From the NCBI GenBank assembly GCA_963786675.1, contig CAWAZY010000005.1, forward strand, positions 62,001-126,000: a DNA stretch of 64,000 bases, written 5' to 3'. Origin of the DNA: JAGVSR01 sp963786675. Its GTDB lineage: Bacteria > Pseudomonadota > Alphaproteobacteria > Rhizobiales > Hyphomicrobiaceae. The notes below the pieces were generated by a model. That model did no database searches and had not been told where the DNA came from. It worked only from the letters and a program-made list of their open reading frames with translations. The position numbers and the translations under genes were made by a program. Positions 37,315 through 46,963 of the stretch are shown here, piece by piece (positions within the stretch are counted from its first letter, which is position 1; each line of letters starts with the position of its first letter).

Positions 37315-40300
37315 CTATTCGCCGCCCAGCTTGCGCTGCCACCACCCGCGCCGCGCCGGCTGCTCGGCAGCGGCCTGCTCAGCGGCGGCATGGTCGGGCG
37401 TGACCACCACGCGTTCCAGGCGCGGTTCGGTCGAAACCGGTTCGCCGTAGCGGCGGCGCGGTTCCGGATTGGCCTCGGCAGCGAGCTCCGTCACCGGTTC
37501 CGATTGCGCTGCCGCGATCGGACGCGCGTTGGCTTCGACCTCCACATTGCTGTCCGGGGTCTCCGTCGCGGCGGTGTCCTCGGACGGCGCACGTCGGGAA
37601 CCGCTCCGGCGATGGCGTCCACCATCGCGCGGGCCGGAACGTCCGGCGGATTTGACGTCGACCGAAGTGCCGGCGGGTTCGGCAGGCGTTTGCGGTGCCT
37701 CCTCCACGGAGCCGGCAAAGTCATCAACAAACTCTTCCGTCACATGCGTCCGGGTGGGGTAGCCGTTGTCACCGGTCGTGCCGTCCTGACCGGCATCGCC
37801 GGCCAATGCAGCGTCGCCTCGGTCACGGCCACGGCCGCGCCGTCCGCCCCGGCGTCCACGGCGACGGCGCCGTCCGCCCTTGTCGTCACCGCGCGGTGCA
37901 CCGTTGCGGCCGTCGGCTGCGTCCTGCTGGCCCGGCCCACCGGTATCACCATCGGCTTCCATGTCGTCATCGGCGATGTCGTCGCGGAACTGGCCACCTT
38001 CGCGCGGCGGAGCCTCAGTATCGCGATCCTCATCATCCCGCGATCCGCCGTTGAAGTCGCGGGCCGCGCGATCGCCGGAAGTCTCTGCGTAGTCCCCGTC
38101 CGGGCGGCCAGGTCGTTCGCCGCGCCGGCCACGCCGCCGCCGCTTGCGGCCCCGTCCGCGGCCCCCTTCATCGCGCCCGCCATTGCTGCCCGACGGCTCT
38201 CGCTCTTCAACGTCGTCGACAAAGCGTGCGCCCTCCGCTTGGGGTTCGCCATCGGTCTCCTCGGCGTCATCGCCGCCTTCGAAGCCCCAATCCATATTGA
38301 CGACCGAGCGTTCAGGGCGTCGCGGTGCCTCGGTGCGAACGTGGGTCTTCTCGACGTTGAAATTCGCCCCTTGGAGCTTGTCGCTGGCCTGGACCGTGAT
38401 GGAAATGCCGTGGTGGGCTTCCAGATCGGTGATGAACCGCCGCTTGTTGTTCAGGATATAGAGCGCGACCTCGGCCGTGGTGGTGGCCACCAGCGAAGCG
38501 GGATGTCCTGTCATGAGCGCATCTTCGATGCCGCGCAGGACGGCCAGTGCGACGCTTTCGGTCGAGCGGATGATGCCTGTGCCCTGACAGTGCGGGCACT
38601 GCGTGGTTGACCCCTCCAGAACGCCGGTCCTGAGGCGCTGGCGCGACATTTCCATGAGGCCGAAGTGGCTAATCCGCCCCAACTGGATGCGGGCGCGGTC
38701 GAAGCGCAGCGCATCCTTCAGGCGCCGTTCCACGGAGCGGTTGTTGCGCTTCTCCTCCATGTCGATGAAGTCGATGACGATCAGGCCGGCGAGGTCGCGC
38801 AGCTTCAGCTGGCGGGCAATTTCGTCGGACGCCTCGAGGTTGGTATTGTAGGCTGTTTCTTCGATCGAGAATTCGCGCGTCGACTTGCCGGAGTTCACGT
38901 CGATGGCAACCAGAGCTTCCGTCTGGTTGATGACGAGGTAGCCGCCCGACTTCAGGGTCACGAATGGGCTGAACATGGCGTTCAGCTGCCGCTCGATGCC
39001 GTACTTGTTGAAAAGGGGATCGGCGCCACTGTGCAGAATGACGTTCTTGGCATGGCTCGGCATGAGCATGCGCATGAAGTCCTTCGCCTCGCGGTGCGCG
39101 GGCTCACCGGCCACCACGACCTCTTCAACGTCCTTATTGTAGAGGTCGCGGATCGAACGCTTGATCAGGTTGCCTTCTTCGTAGACGAGGCTCGGCGCCG
39201 TCGACTGCAAGGTCAGATCGCGGACGCTTTCCCACAGACGCAGCAGGTATTCGTAGTCGCGCTTGATTTCCTGCTGGGTTCGCGCCGCACCGGCCGTGCG
39301 GATGATGAGCCCCATGCCTTCCGGCACTTCCAGCTCGGCGGCGATGGCCTTCAGGCGCTTGCGGTCCTGCGGGTTCGTGATCTTGCGGCTGATCCCACCG
39401 CCGCGTGCCGTGTTGGGCATCAGCACCGTGTACCGGCCGGCCAGCGACAGGTACGTGGTCAGCGCCGCGCCTTTATTGCCGCGCTCTTCCTTGACCACCT
39501 GAACCAGGATCACCTGGCGGCGCTTGATGACTTCCTGAATTTTATAGCTGCGCGGACGCCGGCGCGGGCGTGCGGGCAGTTCCTCCAGTGCGTCTTCCGC
39601 ACCGGTCTGTTCGACAGCGTCACCCTCACCCACGGGCGCGGCAACGACGTCGACGCTTTCGTTCTCGACCAGTCCAATCGGCGCGGGTGCGTCTGAGGCG
39701 GCCGCGGCGACATCTTCGTCGTCATCCGGCTGTGTCGCGGCAGAGCGTTCGTCGCGATCGTCGCCCGCGTCAGCGTCGGACAGGCCACCGGGCTCGAATC
39801 CTCCGACTACTTCGGGTTCGGGTAGATCCTCGGCGATAACGTCGTCGTCGCCGTGTCCTTCATCGGACAGCGCACGGCGCGCACCATGATCCGGGTCATC
39901 GGCGCCGTCGCCGTGATCGTCGTCGTCGTGCCCATGATCGTCGTGGTCATGATCATCGTGGTCGCGGTCATCGTCGGATGGCGGTGCGTCTTCACCGGCC
40001 TCTTCGATCTGATCGAGATCTTCGCCACGGTCGTCGCTGGCGTCGCCCGAACTGGACCTGGAAGCAGACTGGGACTGCCGCTGCTGGCGACGGCGCGCCA
40101 TGCGTTCGGCGTGTGCATCAGCCGCCGCTTCCTCGGCCGCTTCGGCCCGTGCTTCCTCGTCCAGAAGCGCCTGCCGGTCGGCCATCGGGATCTGGTAGTA
40201 GTCCGGATGGATTTCGTTGAATGCCAGAAAGCCGTGGCGGTTTCCGCCGTAATCCACGAAGGCCGCCTGCAACGACGGTTCCACGCGCGTGACCTTAGCC

Positions 40301-40434
40301 AGATAGATATTTCCGCGCAGCAGTTTGCGGGCGGCACTCTCGTAATCGAATTCCTCTACGCGGCCTTCGCGAAGGACGACGACCCGGGTCTCCTCGGGAT
40401 GCGTCGCATCAATGAGCATTTTGTTGTTGGACAT
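37315..40434 (-). CDS. rne: Ribonuclease E/G with long S1-domain insert
   Basis: Main endoribonuclease of RNA decay and rRNA/tRNA processing, 1039 aa. The N-terminal S1 domain (residues about 35-80, LLRGNIYLAKVTRVEPSLQAAF) is interrupted by an acidic insert of roughly 215 residues (82-298) and resumes at IQEVIKRRQVILVQVVKEE. The insert contains an Asp/His-rich tract (153-177). The catalytic core has Asp512 (VAIDVNSGKS) and Asp555 (IVIDFIDME), 43 apart as in the Escherichia coli enzyme, and the zinc-link CPHC (Cys613, Cys616). The C-terminal 300 residues are Arg/Gly/Asp-rich and disordered, as expected for a degradosome scaffold. Confidence 0.95.
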   Translation of the reverse strand: MSNNKMLIDATHPEETRVVVLREGRVEEFDYESAARKLLRGNIYLAKVTRVEPSLQAAFVDYGGNRHGFLAFNEIHPDYYQIPMADRQALLDEEARAEAAEEAAADAHAERMARRRQQRQSQSASRSSSGDASDDRGEDLDQIEEAGEDAPPSDDDRDHDDHDHDDHGHDDDDHGDGADDPDHGARRALSDEGHGDDDVIAEDLPEPEVVGGFEPGGLSDADAGDDRDERSAATQPDDDEDVAAAASDAPAPIGLVENESVDVVAAPVGEGDAVEQTGAEDALEELPARPRRRPRSYKIQEVIKRRQVILVQVVKEERGNKGAALTTYLSLAGRYTVLMPNTARGGGISRKITNPQDRKRLKAIAAELEVPEGMGLIIRTAGAARTQQEIKRDYEYLLRLWESVRDLTLQSTAPSLVYEEGNLIKRSIRDLYNKDVEEVVVAGEPAHREAKDFMRMLMPSHAKNVILHSGADPLFNKYGIERQLNAMFSPFVTLKSGGYLVINQTEALVAIDVNSGKSTREFSIEETAYNTNLEASDEIARQLKLRDLAGLIVIDFIDMEEKRNNRSVERRLKDALRFDRARIQLGRISHFGLMEMSRQRLRTGVLEGSTTQCPHCQGTGIIRSTESVALAVLRGIEDALMTGHPASLVATTTAEVALYILNNKRRFITDLEAHHGISITVQASDKLQGANFNVEKTHVRTEAPRRPERSVVNMDWGFEGGDDAEETDGEPQAEGARFVDDVEEREPSGSNGGRDEGGRGRGRKRRRRGRRGERPGRPDGDYAETSGDRAARDFNGGSRDDEDRDTEAPPREGGQFRDDIADDDMEADGDTGGPGQQDAADGRNGAPRGDDKGGRRRRRGRRGGRRGRGRDRGDAALAGDAGQDGTTGDNGYPTRTHVTEEFVDDFAGSVEEAPQTPAEPAGTSVDVKSAGRSGPRDGGRHRRSGSRRAPSEDTAATETPDSNVEVEANARPIAAAQSEPVTELAAEANPEPRRRYGEPVSTEPRLERVVVTPDHAAAEQAAAEQPARRGWWQRKLGGE

Positions 40435-41268
40435 TTGTAACGTTCCTTGGCGCGCCGGCTCGGCAGGGGGCCGGTCAGAAACCAGGGGCCTGATGCGGCC
40501 GTGTGCTGGTCGAGGGCGCGCGCATTTGGGGTGGTTGAAGGAAGGGTTCTGAAAGCGATGCGGGCGCGCAGATCCCGCGCCGCCGGCTGGGCCGGGCGAC
40601 GCAAGCCGGGAGCTCTGGAGAGCCGGGCGGCGGGAGAGATTGTTGCGCGAGTGGTTTGCATAACTGGTTCGCTAGGGGCTTCGGAGTGGAGCGCGTCAGC
40701 GCGTCCGCTCTCGCAGCCGGGTTTAACTCAGGTGTGGTGCCACGCGTCGCGCAACGCGCGACAGGCACCGCGGACCGCGGCTTAAGAGGTCCCCTTTCAT
40801 TGGACCCCGGCATGAAAGCCGCAGAAATTGGACAGTGCGTCCGTTCCGTGGCGACGCGATCGTTCGAGGAACGAAGAAACTCTGGAGGCTCGTGGCGCTT
40901 GGTCGCTGCGGTTTCCCACGCCGATTTGCAGCCAGCGGAGCGCTCTTCAAGTATCTCGCTGCTCCACGCGGGCATTCATCCTTGGCGGCTGCCATACGGA
41001 AGCGGGGCGCAGCCCTCAGGTCCGACCGGCCACTAAGGCCGATGTGCAACACGAGTTGCGAGACACGGGGCGCGCGTCTTCCGGCAGCTTGGATGAAGCG
41101 CGGAGAAACGGAACGCGCGTAAAGTGTAACGGGTTCGCGGTCCTGGTGACAAGAGTGTTAAGGTAACAAACTGCCGGGTTCCGGGAACCTTGACGCCCAA
41201 GTTTGACGAAACAGGGCAAATTTTGTCTTAACTTGCGTCGCGGCAACACATTTTAATGGGGGTCAGGG
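40435..41268. promoter_or_regulatory. Long non-coding interval between rne and amiC
   Basis: About 830 bases between the divergent genes rne and amiC. Several open frames cross it but none resembles a protein. RNase E mRNAs usually have a long structured 5' leader used for self-regulation, so much of the left part is probably the rne leader. The right part becomes AT-richer and holds a candidate amiC promoter. Confidence 0.5.
41203..41231 (+). promoter_or_regulatory. Candidate sigma-70 promoter of amiC
   Basis: TTGACG at 41203-41208 and TCTTAA at 41226-41231, 17 bases apart, in an AT-rich patch about 40 bases upstream of the amiC start. Only the sequence match supports it. Confidence 0.35.
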
Positions 41269-42711
41269 ATGCCGGGGGGCTCTCCTTGCGACACGCGGAC
41301 GGGAATCGCCGGGGCTCGGAGCCACCGCTTAACGCTGCGCGTGCCCGCTCTTTGCGCTCTTGTCCTCGTTTTGTTCCTTAGTCTGGGTCTCACGCCCCGC
41401 GCCATCGCCGGCGAAGGGGGCTGGGGGCTGACCGGCTTTTGGAAGCGCGCCGAGACGACCCCGCCTGCATCCGTATCGGACCATACCAAGTCGCCCGATG
41501 TCGTGGCACCTGTTGATACGGTGCCTGCCGAAGCAGCCGAGACGCCGTCAAATACGGCTGCCAAGTCCGAAGCGGTGGACGTGGAGGTCGTCGGCGACCG
41601 TGCCTCCACCCTCTTTCAGCTGACGTTGTCACGCGGTGTCACCGCCGAAGTTTACACGCTGGCAAACCCTTACCGGGTGATCATCGATTTGCCCGATCTG
41701 GAATTCCGGTTGCCGGAGGGCGCCGGGCGCCGGGGGCGGGGGTTGGTTACCGCGTTCCGCTTCGGCCAATTCGCCGCCGGAAAGGCCCGGATCGTGATGG
41801 ATACCGATGGTCCCGTCAGCATCGGTAAGGCGGCGATGTCGATGGGCCGGAACGGCAGCGGCGTCGTACTCGTCGTCGAACTCAAACCGACCGATGCCGG
41901 GGCTTTCGGGGCCGGGACCGGTGCGGAACGCAGTGCCGCCAAGGCCGCCGAAGCGCGGGCCGCCGCGCCCGCTGACGACGTGCAAAAGCCCGCCAGCCGG
42001 CAGAAGCCGGTCATTGTCATCGATGCCGGCCACGGCGGGATCGATCCAGGAGCGGTGGGGGCCGAGAACACCTTGGAAAAGGACATCGTCCTTTCGGTGG
42101 CCCGCAAGGTGCGGGCCAGGCTGGCCGCCAAGAACGCCTATGATTTGGTCATGACACGATCGACCGACGTGTTCGTCTCACTGGGCGAGCGGCTGGCGAT
42201 TTCCCGCAAGCATGCGTCGGATCTGTTCATCTCGATCCACGCCGATTCCATCGAAGAGTTTGCCTATACCCAATCCATCAAGGGTGCGACCGTCTACACC
42301 CTCTCGGAGCGGGCGTCCGACGCCCAGGCCCGGGCGATGGCTGAAAAAGAGAACGCCTCCGACATGATCGCCGGCCTCGACGCGGTGGAAACCGAGGAAG
42401 ACAATCAGGTGCGCAGCATTCTGATCGACCTTTTGAAACGGGAAACCTCGAATTTTTCAGCCGAATTTTCCCGCACGCTGGTCCGCAAGCTGAAATCCAA
42501 TGTCAGCCTGTCCCGGGTGCCGCGGCGTTCCGCGTCATTCAAGGTGCTCAAGCAGACCCATGCGCCGTCGGTGTTGGTCGAACTGGGTTACGTCAGCAAT
42601 GCCGAGGAGGCCCGGCTGATGCGCTCCACGGTCTGGCAGAGCAAGGTGGCCGGATCGATTGCCGCAGCCGTCGAGGCCTATTTCGAGAAGCGGGTTGGGG
42701 GCGGCCCCTAG
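41269..42711 (+). CDS. amiC: N-acetylmuramoyl-L-alanine amidase with AMIN domain
   Basis: Periplasmic zinc amidase that cuts septal peptidoglycan during cell separation. The 480-aa protein has an N-terminal signal segment (about residues 30-45, LCALVLVLFLSLGL), a linker, an AMIN domain (about 110-210) that targets it to the septum, and the Amidase_3 domain. Zinc ligands are visible: His255 in DAGHGG, Glu270 in LEKDIVL, His324 in FISIHADS and the catalytic Glu438 in VELGYVSN. It precedes mrcA, an order I recall from other Alphaproteobacteria. Confidence 0.94.
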   Translation: MPGGSPCDTRTGIAGARSHRLTLRVPALCALVLVLFLSLGLTPRAIAGEGGWGLTGFWKRAETTPPASVSDHTKSPDVVAPVDTVPAEAAETPSNTAAKSEAVDVEVVGDRASTLFQLTLSRGVTAEVYTLANPYRVIIDLPDLEFRLPEGAGRRGRGLVTAFRFGQFAAGKARIVMDTDGPVSIGKAAMSMGRNGSGVVLVVELKPTDAGAFGAGTGAERSAAKAAEARAAAPADDVQKPASRQKPVIVIDAGHGGIDPGAVGAENTLEKDIVLSVARKVRARLAAKNAYDLVMTRSTDVFVSLGERLAISRKHASDLFISIHADSIEEFAYTQSIKGATVYTLSERASDAQARAMAEKENASDMIAGLDAVETEEDNQVRSILIDLLKRETSNFSAEFSRTLVRKLKSNVSLSRVPRRSASFKVLKQTHAPSVLVELGYVSNAEEARLMRSTVWQSKVAGSIAAAVEAYFEKRVGGGP

Positions 42712-42959
42712 TGGAGTGCCCTAAGGCCGCGCCGTGGCGGGTGCCGCACGTGCCGCCGCGCTGGGGAAACCCGACGGCGGCAACTGTGCCGGGCGCGCGA
42801 ATTGTCGCGCAAGATGCGATAAACTGTTGTCCCGCTGAGGATGTTCCGACGATGTTGCGCCACAATCCATGGTATGGTGAGCATCCGCCGGGCCGGGATT
42901 GCTGCAACGCAGCGATCGGTTTAGGAAGAGCCCCCGGAAGGGAAGATTAAGCGCCGCCC

Positions 42960-45569
42960 ATGCGACCACCCATTCTGCCACCGCCAGTCAAGCCCAAGCG
43001 AAAGCGGCGCCGCAAAAGCCTGCTGCTGAGTTTTCTTGGCTGGAGCTTTGCGCTCTTCGTGGTGCTGTTCGTCGCCGGGTCGGCTGGTGTCGGCTATCTC
43101 CTGTGGCAGGCGTCCAAGGATTTGCCGGACTACGAGAGCCTCGCGAAATACGAGCCGCCCGTGATGACGCGCATTCACGCGCACGACGGCTCGCTGATCG
43201 CAGAGTACGCCCGCGAGCGGCGCATCTTCGTGCCGATCACGACCATCCCGAAGCGCCTCATCGCGGCGTTCCTGTCGGCTGAGGACAGCCGGTTCTACGA
43301 GCACGGCGGTATCGACCTGCAGGGCATCAGCCGCGCCGCCGTCAAATTCCTCGAAACGAAGATGACCGGACGCGGCAGCATCCAGGGTGCATCGACCATC
43401 ACCCAGCAGGTGGCCAAGAACTTCCTGCTGACGAGCGACCGGACCTTCGACCGCAAAATCAAGGAAGCGATTCTCGCCATCCGCATTGAGCGGGCCTACA
43501 CGAAGGATAAGATCCTCGAACTGTACCTGAACGAAATCTACCTGGGCATTGGCGCCTATGGTGTGGCCGCCGCCGGTCTCAATTACTTCAACAAAGAGCT
43601 CAAGGACCTGACCTTGGAAGAGGCGGCCTATCTCGCCGCCCTGCCCAAGGCGCCCAACAACTACCATCCATTCCGTCACCGCCAGAAGGCCACCGACCGG
43701 CGGAATTGGGTTCTCGGGCAGATGGTCGAGAACGGCTACATCACCGCAGAAGAGGGTGCGGAAGCCAAGGCCAAGCCGATCACCGTCAATTTCCGCCAAT
43801 CGGGTGCGCACATCTTCGCAGCGGAATATTTCGCCGAGGAAGTCCGCCGCTCGCTGCATGCGCAGTATGGCGAAGAAAAGCTCTATGCGGGTGGCCTGTC
43901 CGTGCGCACGACGCTCAATCCGCGCCTGCAAGAGAGCGCGCGGCTGGCGCTGATCGACGGGCTTGTGTCCTATGATCGCGACCAGGGTTGGCGCGGCCCG
44001 GTTTCCAAGATCGATATCGCCGGCGATTGGGGTATCCCGCTGGGCGCCATCGACATCCCGTCCGACATTCTGCCGTGGCGCCTCGGCGTCGTGCTGCAAG
44101 CTGAGAAGTCGAAAGCCATTGTGGGCTTGAGACCCGCGCGCATGCAGGATGGCACGCTGGCCAAGGAGCGCGAGGCGGTCGAGATCACCTTTGCCGAGGT
44201 CAAGTGGGCCAAGGTACCGGGCACCAAGGCGACAGCCAAGGCGCTGACGGATATCTTGAACCCTGGCGATGTCATCTACATCGCGCCGAAGGACCCGCGA
44301 AAGCTGGACGGGGTCTGGTCGCTGATGCAGATCCCGGAGGTCGCCGGCGGCCTCGTCGCCATGGATCCCCACACGGGCCGCGTGCTGGCCGTGGCGGGCG
44401 GGTTCTCGTTCGCGATGAGCCAGTTCGACCGAGTGATTCAGGCCAAGCGCCAGCCCGGTTCGTCGTTCAAGCCGTTCGTTTACGCCGCTGCACTGGACAA
44501 TGGCTACAAGCCCACGTCGATCGTTCTCGACGAGCCCATCGAGATCGACCAGGGACCGGGCCAGGACATCTGGAAGCCGGAAAATTACGACAAGGAGAAA
44601 TCCTTCGGTCCGACGACCCTGCGCGTCGGCGTGGAGAAATCGCGCAACCAGATGACGGTGCGTCTCGCGCAGGACGTCGGCATGCCGCTGATTACCGAAT
44701 ACGCCAAGCGGTTCGGAATTTATGACGATCTGCTGCCGGTCCTGTCCATGTCGCTGGGCGCGGGCGAAACAACCCTGCTGCGCATGGCGACGGCCTACTC
44801 AATGCTGGCCAACGGCGGCAAACACGTACGCGCCACGCTGATCGACCGCATCCAGGATCGCTGGGGCCGGTCCGTCTGGAAGCACGATGCGCGCGAATGC
44901 ACGGGCTGCAACGCCGAGAGCTGGAATGGGCAGGAGGAGCCGGAGATCCCGGATGATCGCCGCCAGATCATCGACCCGCATACGGCCTACCAGATGACGT
45001 CCATCCTCGAAGGCGTGGTTCAGCGCGGCACTGCGACGTCGCTGAAATCCCTTAATCGTCCGATCGCAGGAAAAACGGGCACGACCAACGAGGAAAAGGA
45101 TGCCTGGTTCGTGGGCTACACGCCGGACCTCGTGGTCGGGGTGTTCATGGGCTTCGATACGCCCAAGCCGATGGGCAAGGGGCGCACGGGCGGCGGCATT
45201 GCCGCGCCGATCTTTGGTGACTTCGTCAAGCGCACGCTGGGCGACCAGCCGGCGGCGCCGTTCCGCATTCCGCCGGGCCTGAAGCTCGTGCGCGTCAATC
45301 TCAAGACCGGCCTGCGAGCTGGACCCGGCGACAGCCAGGTCATCCTGGAAGCCTTCAAACCGAACGAAGATCCCGACGACGCCTATTCGATCATCGGCTT
45401 CCAGTTCCCCACCGACGGCGCGGCCGCCGGCACAGGGACGCCGGGTCAGACGTCTTCCGACAGTCAATACAATGCGGCGTCCGATGCCTGGTCGCCGGCA
45501 GAGGTGGCGCCGCCCGGCAACGCGCCCGCCCCGCGCCCGCCGCCACGGCAGCCGGGCAGCGTCTGGTGA
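42960..45569 (+). CDS. mrcA: Penicillin-binding protein 1A, bifunctional
   Basis: Class A penicillin-binding protein with glycosyltransferase and transpeptidase activity, anchored in the inner membrane. The 869-aa protein has a basic N-terminus, a membrane segment (about residues 21-45), GT51 motifs with catalytic Glu108 in EDSRFYEHGG, QGASTITQQVAKN and KIKEAILAIRIE, then an OB-like insert. The transpeptidase has SSFK (Ser501-Lys504), SRN (561-563) and KTGTT (705-709). The C-terminal tail is Pro/Ala-rich. The gene follows amiC by 250 bases and precedes prfB. Confidence 0.96.
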   Translation: MRPPILPPPVKPKRKRRRKSLLLSFLGWSFALFVVLFVAGSAGVGYLLWQASKDLPDYESLAKYEPPVMTRIHAHDGSLIAEYARERRIFVPITTIPKRLIAAFLSAEDSRFYEHGGIDLQGISRAAVKFLETKMTGRGSIQGASTITQQVAKNFLLTSDRTFDRKIKEAILAIRIERAYTKDKILELYLNEIYLGIGAYGVAAAGLNYFNKELKDLTLEEAAYLAALPKAPNNYHPFRHRQKATDRRNWVLGQMVENGYITAEEGAEAKAKPITVNFRQSGAHIFAAEYFAEEVRRSLHAQYGEEKLYAGGLSVRTTLNPRLQESARLALIDGLVSYDRDQGWRGPVSKIDIAGDWGIPLGAIDIPSDILPWRLGVVLQAEKSKAIVGLRPARMQDGTLAKEREAVEITFAEVKWAKVPGTKATAKALTDILNPGDVIYIAPKDPRKLDGVWSLMQIPEVAGGLVAMDPHTGRVLAVAGGFSFAMSQFDRVIQAKRQPGSSFKPFVYAAALDNGYKPTSIVLDEPIEIDQGPGQDIWKPENYDKEKSFGPTTLRVGVEKSRNQMTVRLAQDVGMPLITEYAKRFGIYDDLLPVLSMSLGAGETTLLRMATAYSMLANGGKHVRATLIDRIQDRWGRSVWKHDARECTGCNAESWNGQEEPEIPDDRRQIIDPHTAYQMTSILEGVVQRGTATSLKSLNRPIAGKTGTTNEEKDAWFVGYTPDLVVGVFMGFDTPKPMGKGRTGGGIAAPIFGDFVKRTLGDQPAAPFRIPPGLKLVRVNLKTGLRAGPGDSQVILEAFKPNEDPDDAYSIIGFQFPTDGAAAGTGTPGQTSSDSQYNAASDAWSPAEVAPPGNAPAPRPPPRQPGSVW

Positions 45570-45698
45570 TGTGATCCGCTCACCTCGCGGTGGGCACCGA
45601 TGAGGTCGCACCACGCCGCCGTTTACAGTGCCGCATACGGACACTATATCGAGGTCGTCCGGTTGATGGACGTTTCCCCGCTTGTTCTGGAGAACCCC

Positions 45699-46830
45699 AT
45701 GCGCGCTGAAGCGCAAAAATTTGTCGATTCCATCCAAGAAGCCCTCGCGCTTCTGAGGAGGTATCTTTGACCCGGAACACGCGGAAGAGCGGCTCGGGGA
45801 ACTGAACCGGCGCGCCGAAGACCCCGCCCTATGGTCCAAACCCGCCGAAGCTCAGAAGGTGATGCGCCAGCGCCAGTCGCTGGAGCGCGCGCTGGGCAGC
45901 TTCAAGCGCATGCAGCAGGATCTGGAAGACTGCCTGACCCTCATCGAAATGGGTGAAGCGGAAGGCGACGACGATAGCGTGCGCGAAGCCGAAGCCATGC
46001 TGGCCAAGCTCAATCACGAAGTCCAGGAGCGCAGCATCGACGCGCTGCTGTCGGGCGAAGCCGACGGCATGAACGCCTATCTGGAAGTCCACGCCGGCGC
46101 CGGCGGCACCGAAAGCCAGGACTGGGCCTCGATGCTGTTGCGCATGTACATGCGCTGGGCGGAGCGGCGCGGCTTCAAGGTCAAGCTGATCGACGAGAGC
46201 GCGGGCGAAGAAGCCGGCATCAAGTCGGCGACCTTGGAAATCGAGGGCGAAAACGCGTTCGGTCTTCTAAAGACGGAAGCGGGCGTGCACCGGCTGGTGC
46301 GCATCTCGCCCTACGATTCCAACGCGCGCCGCCACACCAGCTTCGCCTCCGTCACGGTGTATCCGGTCGTCGACGACACCATTGACATCGACATCAACCC
46401 GGCCGACGTGGAAGTGAGCTTTGCGCGCTCATCGGGCGCCGGCGGCCAGCACGTCAACCGCACGGAAAGCGCGGTCCGTCTCGTGCACAAGCCCTCCGGC
46501 ATCATGATCTTCGCCCAGGAGCATCGCTCGCAGCATCAGAACAGAGATGTGGCGTTCAAGCGGCTGAAGGCGCGGCTTTATGAAATGGAGTTGAAGCGCC
46601 GCGAAGCGCAGGCGAGCGCCGATCAAGCCGCCAAGTCGGATATCGGCTGGGGGCATCAGATCCGGTCGTATGTGCTGCAGCCCTACCAGCTGGTGAAGGA
46701 TCTGCGCACCGGCGAGCAATCGACCGCACCCGACGACGTTCTGGACGGCGACATCGATCCCTTCATCCACGCCACACTGTCCGCGCGCATCAAAGGCGGC
46801 ACCGGCGCCGAGGTGTCGGATCTGGAGTAG
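45699..46830 (+). CDS. prfB: Peptide chain release factor 2, with programmed +1 frameshift
   Basis: Recognises UGA and UAA stop codons. Translation starts at ATG 45699, reads 23 codons ending RRYL, meets UGA at 45768-45770, and must shift +1 to continue as DPEHAEERL from 45769 to the stop at 46830, giving 376 aa. The shift site is canonical: AGGAGG, TAT, CTT, TGA, C. The body has the class I release-factor GGQ motif in SSGAGGQHVNRTESAVR and the stop-codon-recognition region. Annotation that starts only at 45859 loses the N-terminus. The gene lies behind mrcA and is followed by a terminator. Confidence 0.96.
45756..45771 (+). promoter_or_regulatory. prfB: prfB programmed frameshift signal
   Basis: AGGAGG (45756-45761) acts as an internal Shine-Dalgarno three bases before CTT TGA C (45765-45771). 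Low release factor 2 slows reading of the UGA, and the ribosome slips +1 on CTT, so RF2 regulates its own synthesis. The site matches the known consensus. Confidence 0.95.
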
Positions 46831-46928
46831 GGCCGGTTGAGCGCGATCAATCTGGGGCGGGACTTGCGGCTGGGCGGAGTGTGGCGCATTCTTCGGAAAG
46901 AGTTCTTGCAGCTGAGGGGCAGCACATG

Positions 46929-46949
46929 CCGCCGCCCTTCGGCGGTTTT
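46929..46949 (+). terminator. Intrinsic terminator behind prfB
   Basis: Six-pair stem CCGCCG/CGGCGG with loop CCCTT, followed by TTTT. It ends only 14 bases before the start codon of the TIR gene, so that gene depends on read-through or on a promoter overlapping this region. Confidence 0.65.
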
Positions 46950-46963
46950 GAAGTGAGCGCAGT

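Noticed and set aside
39870..39990. Tandem-like short repeats as a CRISPR array
   Set aside because: The repeats code for the Asp/His tract of RNase E; there are no regular spacers.
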